Of a DNA stretch of 64,000 nucleotides, positions 63,318 to 64,000 are shown piece after piece. Under the pieces are notes generated by a model. The model searched no databases. It was given only the letters and a program-made list of their open reading frames with translations, and was not told the origin of the DNA. The DNA comes from Phycisphaeraceae bacterium (GTDB lineage: Bacteria > Planctomycetota > Phycisphaerae > Phycisphaerales > UBA1924). The position numbers were made by a program, and so were the translations under genes. The DNA is taken from contig CP054186.1 of the NCBI GenBank assembly GCA_015200025.1, positions 434,001 to 498,000 on the forward strand, given 5' to 3'. The first letter of the stretch is position 1. Every line of letters starts with the position of its first letter.

Positions 63318-64000
63318 GATGTCCCGGCACGCCGCCACCCTCCTCCTCGTGCAGCAGCACGTCGCGCACGGACGCCCCGAGCAGGCCCGCGCCATCCTCC
63401 AACGAGCCCTGACCAAAGGCCCCGCCCCCGACCTCGACAACGCCATGGCCGTCGTCCTCAGCCGATGCGGTGAGCCCGACCGCGCGGCCTTCTTCGCCCA
63501 GCGCGCCGCCGACGCCGCACCCGCCAACGCCCCCATCCTCACCACACTCGCCAACCTCCGCAGCGTCCTGGGCGCTTACGACCAGGCGATCCCGATCTAC
63601 CAGCGGGCCCTCGACGCCGACCCCTCGCACGCGGGCGCCCGCCTGGGGATCGCCAACGCCCTGCGCGGGCTCCACCGATACTCCGACGCCGCCGAACACC
63701 TCCGCGCCGCCCTCGAAGGACGGCGCGACCCCGACCTCGAAGCCACCCTCGCCGCCACCGTCGCGTGGGCCGGCCGCATCGAAGAGGCCATGCCCATCAT
63801 CCGCGCCGCGGCGGAGGCCTTCCCCGATCACGCGATGGCCGCCACCACCCTCGCCAACCTCTCCAACTACGACCCCGACCTCGAAGCCGACGAGGTCATC
63901 GAAGCCCACCTCGCCTTCGGTCGCCTCGCCGACCGCCTCATGCCCCCACCGCCCCCGACCCCCACACCGCCCACGCCACCGACCCCCACACCGCCCACGC
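63318..64000 (+). CDS. TPR protein, probable SPINDLY/GT41 O-GlcNAc transferase-like, 3' end cut by window
   Basis: An open frame of 227 residues with no stop before the window ends. Residues about 1-180 are tetratricopeptide repeats (AHGRPEQARAILQRAL, GAYDQAIPIYQRALDADPSHAGARLGIANALRGLHRYSDAAEHLRAAL). They are followed by ANLSNYDPDLEADEVIEAHLAFGRLADRLMP, which matches the entry of SPINDLY and O-GlcNAc transferase catalytic domains (YDP-LS-EE-x-H-x-FG). The visible end is a Pro/Thr-rich linker. The catalytic part lies beyond the window, so the enzyme assignment is inferred. ATG 63318 lies 65 nt from the divergent permease gene. Confidence 0.7.
63950..64000 (+). repeat. 24-bp coding repeat at the window end
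   Basis: The 24-bp unit CCGACCCCCACACCGCCCACGCCA occurs about two times in tandem, encoding Pro/Thr repeats of the linker in the TPR protein. The second copy is cut by the window edge, so the copy number beyond is unknown. Confidence 0.7.

Overview
The window is about 70% GC, densely coded and chromosomal in character. It most likely comes from a planctomycete of the class Phycisphaerae. This placement is inferred from several traits: a type IV prepilin-like protein with the N-terminal FTLIELLVV segment, a secreted protein ending in a VPAPG-hydrophobic-RRRR sorting tail, a TPR protein carrying two RNA polymerase alpha-CTD-like domains, several large secreted beta-propeller and LamG proteins, and a secreted S74 (tail-fibre chaperone) protein. 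I saw no phage, integrase, transposase or CRISPR array.

Layout. 1-3.2 kb: oxidative pentose phosphate cluster gnd (cut by the window edge)-zwf-pgl. 3.2-13.1 kb: SYLF lipoprotein, B12-binding protein, APC permease, sorting-tail secreted protein, Ser/Thr kinase with TPRs, DUF1569 protein, a frameshifted M20 amidohydrolase, a small membrane protein and an SRPBCC protein. 13.1-16.4 kb: a TPP riboswitch followed by an S41 peptidase-like lipoprotein gene and thiC. 16.4-24.7 kb: S74 secreted protein, two DinB-like proteins, a frameshifted alpha/beta hydrolase, SDR, GNAT, PH-domain and M24-like genes. 24.7-33.6 kb: LamG-phosphoesterase, a five-PAS hybrid histidine kinase divergent from icd, and a cytochrome c-sugar dehydrogenase fusion. 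33.8-46.8 kb: secreted protein, TPR-alpha-CTD protein, surE, BNR beta-propeller, then an operon CorC-like/panB/HtrA, a prepilin-like gene and a sorbosone dehydrogenase-like gene.

46.8-53.7 kb is the most striking part: a complete-looking histidine attenuator (a 19-residue leader peptide with 8 His codons, mutually exclusive hairpins and a terminator) followed by hisG-hisC-hisB-hisHF-hisAIE-hisD. Every junction in this operon is a 4-nt ATGA or GTGA overlap. HisH is fused to HisF, and HisA is fused to HisI and HisE, so six ORFs cover all steps except histidinol-phosphate phosphatase.

53.7-64 kb: CPBP protease, rpsT, tRNA-Arg(ACG), MFS transporter, LuxR-type response regulator, Fur-family regulator, M29 aminopeptidase, an orphan nuoH, a LolD/LolE-type ABC pair, and the start of a TPR protein that looks like a SPINDLY/GT41 glycosyltransferase and runs off the window.

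Two genes (M20 amidohydrolase and alpha/beta hydrolase) carry single-base frameshifts. They could be true decay or sequencing errors. Many long ORFs on opposite strands are GC-driven shadows and were left out.
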